DNA from: a bacterium | Lineage (GTDB): Bacteria > Bacillota > Clostridia > Oscillospirales > Oscillospiraceae | Direction: 5' to 3' | Assembly (NCBI GenBank): GCA_004560375.1 | Contig: SFVC01000005.1 | Coordinates: 12,808 to 76,807 of the forward strand | Length of the DNA: 64,000 bases | Part shown: positions 63,891-64,000 of the stretch, in pieces | How positions within the stretch are numbered: the first letter of the stretch is position 1 | Layout of the letters: every line of letters begins with the position of its first letter | Position numbers and translations under genes: made by a program | The notes under the pieces: generated by a model | Seen by the model: the letters and a program-made list of their open reading frames with translations, nothing else | Told to the model about the DNA's origin: nothing | Databases searched by the model: none

Positions 63891-64000
63891 ATGAAAAAAC
63901 TGCTTTCAATGTTTTTGGCCTGCGTTTTGCTGCTTGGAATTCTTCCGACCTCCGCTTGGGCCGCGGATAGTGTAGAAGCGGCGCTGGGCGAAGTAGACAT
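63891..64000 (+). CDS. Secreted protein, N-terminus only (partial)
   Basis: 36 codons before the window ends. ATG 63891 with AAGGAGG 4 bp upstream. The start MKKLLSMFLACVLLLGILPT + SAWAADS is a classical signal peptide with an AWA cleavage site. It could be a sortase substrate given its neighbours, but nothing of the mature protein is visible. Confidence 0.75.
   Translation, partial: MKKLLSMFLACVLLLGILPTSAWAADSVEAALGEVD

Overview
The window is about 64 kb of GC-rich Firmicutes chromosome. The mix points to an anaerobic, spore-forming-lineage member of the Clostridia, most likely the Oscillospiraceae (Flavonifractor/Lawsonibacter/Intestinimonas-like). Support for this is the yqfD-phoH-ybeY-era-yqzL-recO order, a mraZ-rsmH-ftsL-PBP(PASTA) cluster, Rex, a TIGR04086 protein behind YajC, SLH domains and a GlgC/GlgD pair. 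The genus is inference from gene content only.

Layout. 1-4955: the end of yqfD, then phoH, a small divergent cassette (60-aa protein plus XRE regulator), ybeY, era, a DUF3267 membrane protein, a yqzL-like gene and recO. 4986-6503: a GT39-like membrane glycosyltransferase broken by one in-frame TAG. 6525-12949: mutS2, an HPr protein, uvrC, rsmD, coaD and a coiled-coil protein. 12947-13183: a highly structured non-coding stretch with six consecutive hairpins, then a terminator. 13398-25310: the division and wall cluster (mraZ, rsmH, ftsL, PASTA-PBP, a Mur-ligase-like fragment, mraY, ftsW, murG, murA, ftsQ, ftsZ). The Mur ligases murC, murD, murE and murF are absent from it.

25379-34559: gluQRS, guaB, a SLOG protein, an FMN riboswitch with ribU, an aconitase-family hydratase, yajC with a TIGR04086 protein, and a sigma/anti-sigma pair whose sigma gene is frameshifted at a G6 run. 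34784-34996: two serine tRNAs. 35195-43042: a MATE remnant, rex translationally coupled to an SLH-domain protein, recD2, and a GtrII/GtrB/GtrA-type glucosylation operon. 43195-48756: T-box-controlled leuA, a 74-aa protein divergent from proC, a YebC-family regulator and a MATE transporter. 49062-59926: a complete glycogen block (glgB, glgC, glgD, glgA, glgP, ROK glucokinase, pgi) running from glucose-1-phosphate activation to breakdown and entry into glycolysis.

60085-64000: a tRNA-Ser(CGA) is followed by visibly less GC-rich DNA of mobile-element type. It holds a tandem ribbon-helix-helix protein, a primase-like Toprim protein, a membrane-anchored secreted protein, a class D-like sortase probably starting at CTG, and the start of another secreted protein. 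I read this as the left end of an integrative element inserted at the tRNA; its integrase and right end lie outside the window.

Regulation is easy to read here. About twenty sigma-A-type promoters with 17-18 bp spacing are visible, along with two riboswitch-class leaders (FMN, T-box), a likely MraZ operator, an ECF-type promoter in front of the sigma gene and many strong intrinsic terminators, several placed to serve convergent genes. No CRISPR array, rRNA operon or insertion sequence was seen.
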